From: Cognatishimia sp. WU-CL00825
Lineage (GTDB): Bacteria; Pseudomonadota; Alphaproteobacteria; Rhodobacterales; Rhodobacteraceae
Direction of reading: 5' to 3'
Length of the DNA stretch: 64,000 nucleotides
NCBI RefSeq assembly: GCF_040364665.1
Contig: NZ_BAABWX010000001.1
Coordinates: forward strand, 1,302,001 to 1,366,000
The notes beneath the pieces are model-generated. The model searched no databases and was not told the origin of the DNA. It saw only the letters and a program-made list of their open reading frames with translations. Position numbers and translations under genes: made by a program. Below, piece after piece: positions 60,924 to 64,000 of the stretch (the first letter of the stretch is position 1; each line of letters begins with the position of its first letter).

Positions 60924-61331
60924 CTAGAAATTTTCTGTGGCCTTGACCTCATAAAGCTCGATCGGCAACCCGTCAGGGTCTGAGAAAAATACGAATTTTG
61001 CGCCGGTGAATTCATCGACCCGCAGCTCTTCGGTGGCAATCCCTGCTTTGGTCAGGGCATGGATCGAGCTTTCAATGTCAGTCACGGCAAATGCAAGATG
61101 GCGTAACCCCTGTGCTTCGGGCGATGATGGACGTTTTGGCGGCGCAGGAAAGGAAAACAACTCTATCTGACCGCCATCTGGAAGTGCCAAATCAAGCTTC
61201 CAAGAGTCGCGTTCCGCCCGATGGTTTTCAGCCAAAACCTTTAGCCCCAAAACCTTGGTATAGAACTGTTTAGACACCCGGTAATCGCTGCAAATAACCG
61301 CAACGTGATGAATGGACTTCAGGGAAATCAT
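60924..61331 (-). CDS. VOC-family protein (YaeR-type glyoxalase-like)
   Basis: 135 residues from ATG 61331 (SD AAAGGA). Two beta-alpha-beta-beta-beta halves with SIHHVAVICSDYRVSKQFYTKVLG, GGQIELFSF, LRHLAFAVTDIESSI and DPDGLPIELYE; metal residues H, E, H, E are in place. This is the small one-chain glyoxalase-like group (YaeR/SMU1112c); substrate not predictable. Alone, on the minus strand. Confidence 0.85.
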   Translation of the reverse strand: MISLKSIHHVAVICSDYRVSKQFYTKVLGLKVLAENHRAERDSWKLDLALPDGGQIELFSFPAPPKRPSSPEAQGLRHLAFAVTDIESSIHALTKAGIATEELRVDEFTGAKFVFFSDPDGLPIELYEVKATENF

Positions 61332-61528
61332 CAAAAAATCCTTTAGCAAGGTTTGGCGACAGGCGCGCAGGTCTGGCCGTGCAAATCATCTTTGCCATTC
61401 AATGTCGAGGTTGCCAAACGCAAAGCCCACCGAGGGTGGACATATAGCGACATTGACATGTTTGGCATTGAGACCTTTACTTTCAGTCACGAGAAGTCAA
61501 AACCGAACAGCTCGGTGGCACAGATAAA

Positions 61529-62236
61529 ATGACGCAAAACACATTTTCGACCAGAGGATTGACCAAAGTATATGGCGAAGGACGCTCAGCAGTGCACGCG
61601 CTGCGTGGTGTCGATTTGGACATTCCACAAGGAGAGATTGTCGTCCTGTTGGGGCCGTCGGGCAGCGGGAAATCCACATTGCTAAATATCATCGGCGGTC
61701 TGGACCAGGCGACAGATGGGCAGGCTTTTTTTCAGGATCAGGACTTGTCGCTGATGAGTGACAAGCAACTGACCCGTTATCGCCGTGACCACGTGGGGTT
61801 TGTGTTTCAGTTTTACAATCTTATGCCCAGTTTGACGGCGCGGGAAAATGTTGAGCTCGTCACAGAAATCGCGCGGGACCCGATGGATCCGGATAAGGCG
61901 CTGGAATTGGTTGGGCTGCGCGAAAGGGTTGATCACTTTCCGGCACAATTGTCGGGTGGCGAACAACAGCGTGTGGCGATTGCGCGCGCGGTTGCAAAGC
62001 AGCCAACGGTGCTGTTTTGTGACGAACCAACTGGCGCGCTGGACAGCGGCACCGGTCGCTCTGTTTTAAACGTCTTAAAAGACGTGAATGAAAAGCTAGG
62101 TGCCACAGTGTTGATCGTCACCCATGCAGCCAGCCAAGCCGCGATGGCCGACAGGGTAATTCATTTTGCAGATGGTGGCATTCGCGACATTGTGAAAAAC
62201 CACACAAAACGAACCCCAGAAGAGATTGAGTGGTGA
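61529..62236 (+). CDS. LolD/MacB-type ABC ATPase
   Basis: 235 residues. Walker [19 protein letters not shown] (about 43-60), signature [16 protein letters not shown] (about 142), Walker [18 protein letters not shown]-loop [12 protein letters not shown]. Belongs to the MacB/LolD/FtsE group that drives mechanotransmission-type membrane proteins. Its stop overlaps the start of the permease gene (GTGA). Confidence 0.92.
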   Translation: MTQNTFSTRGLTKVYGEGRSAVHALRGVDLDIPQGEIVVLLGPSGSGKSTLLNIIGGLDQATDGQAFFQDQDLSLMSDKQLTRYRRDHVGFVFQFYNLMPSLTARENVELVTEIARDPMDPDKALELVGLRERVDHFPAQLSGGEQQRVAIARAVAKQPTVLFCDEPTGALDSGTGRSVLNVLKDVNEKLGATVLIVTHAASQAAMADRVIHFADGGIRDIVKNHTKRTPEEIEW

Positions 62237-64000
62237 GCCCGCTGGATCATAAATTGCTGCGCGATTTGTGGCACATGAAAGGTCAGGTTATTGCCATTGG
62301 CCTGGTGATCGCCTTTGGGGTCGGCATGTTGGTGATGATGACGGGCCTCGTGACATCTTTAAACGAAACCCGCACGGCCTATTACGAGCGGTACCGACTG
62401 GCCGATATTTTTGCACCTGTCACACGCGCGCCCAACCGGCTGACCACCCGTTTAAGCACCATTGACGGGGTGCGCGCAGTAGAGCCACGCGTCAATGGTG
62501 GGGCACTGATTGATTTGCCAAATGTCGATTTACCGGTGCAAGCGCGCGCTGTGTCCTTACCAGACCTGCGCATGGCCCGTCTAAACGATGTGTTTCTGAC
62601 CAGCGGCCGGATGATCGACAGCGACCGCACCGCAGAGATATTGCTTTTGCAGTCCTTTGCCAAAGCCCATGGGTTGCGGCCCGGCGATCAGTTACATGCC
62701 ACAATGAATGGAGCACGACGCAGTTTTGACATTGTTGGGCTCGCCCAAAGCCCCGAGTTTCTGTACACAACCGCCCCCGGCGAAATGATCCCAGATGATG
62801 CGCGCTTTGGTGTGATCTGGATGAGCCGCTCTGCCCTTGCCGCAGCCCATGACATGGAGGGAGCCTTCAACGAAATCTTGTTGTCACTGTCGCGCGGTGC
62901 AAATGAAGCTGCGGTTTTGGATGCGGTAGACCGGATTTTAAAACCCTATGGCGGCACCGGAGCCTTTCCACTGGCAGATCAGATGTCCAACAGATTTGTC
63001 AGCGAAGAAATCGGCGGCTTGTCTGCGGCAAGCACCAGCGTGCCGCCGATCTTTTTGGCTGTGGCCGCGTTTTTGCTTTATATCGTCGTCAACCGGATGG
63101 TGCAGTCTGAACGCGAAGAAATCGGTCTGATGAAGGCCTTTGGCTACAGCAATCTTGAAGTTGGAACGCATTATTTCAAATTTGTGCTGGTGATTGCAGT
63201 GGGTGGGGCCTTGGCCGGATGCTTGATGGGCATCGCCGGTGGTCGGGCTCTTATTCAGGTCTATATCACCTATTTTAAATTTCCGTTTCTGGTGTTTCAG
63301 CTTGACCCGGCATCATTTGTGATTGGCTTTGGCGTCAGCATTTTGGCAGCCTCTGTTGGCGGCATTTTGGTTCTGCGCAACGTTTTTGCACTGACCCCTG
63401 CCGCGGCGATGCGCCCGCCTGCCCCCGCCGATTACAGCCGCACGGGTCAATTTGGTCAGGCGTTGAATGCTTGGCTGGATCAGCCTTCGCGCATGGTGCT
63501 GCGCCGCCTGATGCGACAACCAGGCCGGATGTTTGGGGCGATGATCGGCATCGCCTGTGGCATGGCCCTCAGTGTTTCTATGATCACGATTTATGCTGGA
63601 TTTGACCGCACGATTGACCTGACATTCAACGTTCTGGACCGCAGCGATGCGACTGTAAGTTTCAATCACGCAGTGTCAGAGTCCGCAATATTTAGCCTGC
63701 GCCGCATGCCTGGCATGGCTTTGGTCGAACCGGTGCGCCACGTGCCCGCCGTGCTTTACCATGGACGCCACAGCTTTCGCGGGGTGGTCACTGGACTGAC
63801 GCCCAAGGCGCGGCTACGGCGGGCTTTGGACGCAAACCTTACAGAGATCCCATTGCACAATTCGGGCATTGTGTTGTCGACGGCTTTGGCCGATCTGCTG
63901 CAAATAGGCCCCGGCGACATATTGACCGTTGATGTGCGCGAAGGGCGGCAGCCGGTGTTGCACATCCCGGTCACGGCCGTGGCTGAAAGCCTGCTTGGGT
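62233..64000 (+). CDS. FtsX-family ABC permease, partial
   Basis: Open from GTG 62233 to the window end (589 codons; no stop). Helix 1 at about 20-45, a large periplasmic MacB_PCD-like domain (about 60-255), then three helices in the FtsX domain: [42 protein letters not shown] is the diagnostic segment at about 268-310. A second half begins at about 425 ([27 protein letters not shown]). A two-half permease of the type found beside LolD-like ATPases; substrate unknown. Confidence 0.88.
   Translation, partial: MSPLDHKLLRDLWHMKGQVIAIGLVIAFGVGMLVMMTGLVTSLNETRTAYYERYRLADIFAPVTRAPNRLTTRLSTIDGVRAVEPRVNGGALIDLPNVDLPVQARAVSLPDLRMARLNDVFLTSGRMIDSDRTAEILLLQSFAKAHGLRPGDQLHATMNGARRSFDIVGLAQSPEFLYTTAPGEMIPDDARFGVIWMSRSALAAAHDMEGAFNEILLSLSRGANEAAVLDAVDRILKPYGGTGAFPLADQMSNRFVSEEIGGLSAASTSVPPIFLAVAAFLLYIVVNRMVQSEREEIGLMKAFGYSNLEVGTHYFKFVLVIAVGGALAGCLMGIAGGRALIQVYITYFKFPFLVFQLDPASFVIGFGVSILAASVGGILVLRNVFALTPAAAMRPPAPADYSRTGQFGQALNAWLDQPSRMVLRRLMRQPGRMFGAMIGIACGMALSVSMITIYAGFDRTIDLTFNVLDRSDATVSFNHAVSESAIFSLRRMPGMALVEPVRHVPAVLYHGRHSFRGVVTGLTPKARLRRALDANLTEIPLHNSGIVLSTALADLLQIGPGDILTVDVREGRQPVLHIPVTAVAESLLG

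Noticed and set aside
1..64000. CRISPR array, insertion sequence, prophage or toxin-antitoxin pair
   Set aside because: No regularly spaced repeats, transposase, phage structural or toxin motif was seen on either strand.

Overview
This window looks like chromosome of a marine alphaproteobacterium of the Rhodobacteraceae (Roseobacter group). The evidence is moderate GC, a class A RNase P RNA, a DUF1127 gene opposite a LysR regulator, a glycerol ABC transporter of the GlpSTPQUV type, a divergent GltR/GtrS-like system beside a glucose-type ABC transporter, a PhnA protein, and the XpaC-TelA-DUF2927-SPFH gene order. I see no IS element, prophage, CRISPR array or obvious pseudogene. Genes are cut at both ends: an SLC13 permease on the left and an FtsX-family permease on the right.

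Layout. 1-8.5 kb: SLC13 permease, YmdB-like phosphoesterase, 5-formyl-THF cyclo-ligase and MgtE; then purine deamination (guanine deaminase facing a CAP protein and an 8-oxoguanine-deaminase-like enzyme), a HisN-like phosphatase and an XRE regulator. 8.7-15.1 kb: quinone oxidoreductase, two LysR regulators each divergent from a small target, a Bax inhibitor-1 homologue, rpmG and other small genes. 15.1-20.1 kb, mostly minus strand: rnpB, an AmpD-like amidase coupled to an Excalibur-like lipoprotein, gatCA, a ceramidase-family membrane protein and tadA. 20.1-28.2 kb, plus strand: rluB, a TerC protein, then an operon of a 27-residue membrane peptide, XpaC, TelA, a DUF2927 lipoprotein, an SPFH-GYF protein, a double-zinc-ribbon membrane protein and dtd. 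28.6-38.3 kb: phnA, glpK, an acyl-CoA synthetase, an MsbA-like exporter, a LysR/SnoaL-like pair, tRNA-Gly(TCC) and a D-lactate-dehydrogenase-like flavoprotein. 38.4-45 kb: two-component system divergent from a four-gene sugar ABC operon. 45-53 kb: LysR and ALDH7-type dehydrogenase, then a complete Liv-type amino-acid ABC operon. 53-64 kb: BlaI/BlaR1-like pair convergent with the glycerol operon glpV-S-T-P-Q-U, a VOC protein, and a LolD/MacB-like ABC ATPase with its permease.

The strongest candidate for an under-described system is the 22.3-27.7 kb operon. It combines the conserved XpaC-TelA pair with an SPFH protein and a zinc-ribbon membrane anchor, an arrangement that recalls the Bacillus YdjGHI membrane-stress module but has no PspA. 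Two other signals deserve follow-up: a BlaI/MecI-type operator (ACTA-N6-TAGT) that occurs upstream of blaI and again upstream of the glycerol operon, and a 42-bp palindromic repeat present as an inverted pair 13 kb apart, in each case just downstream of a transcription unit.
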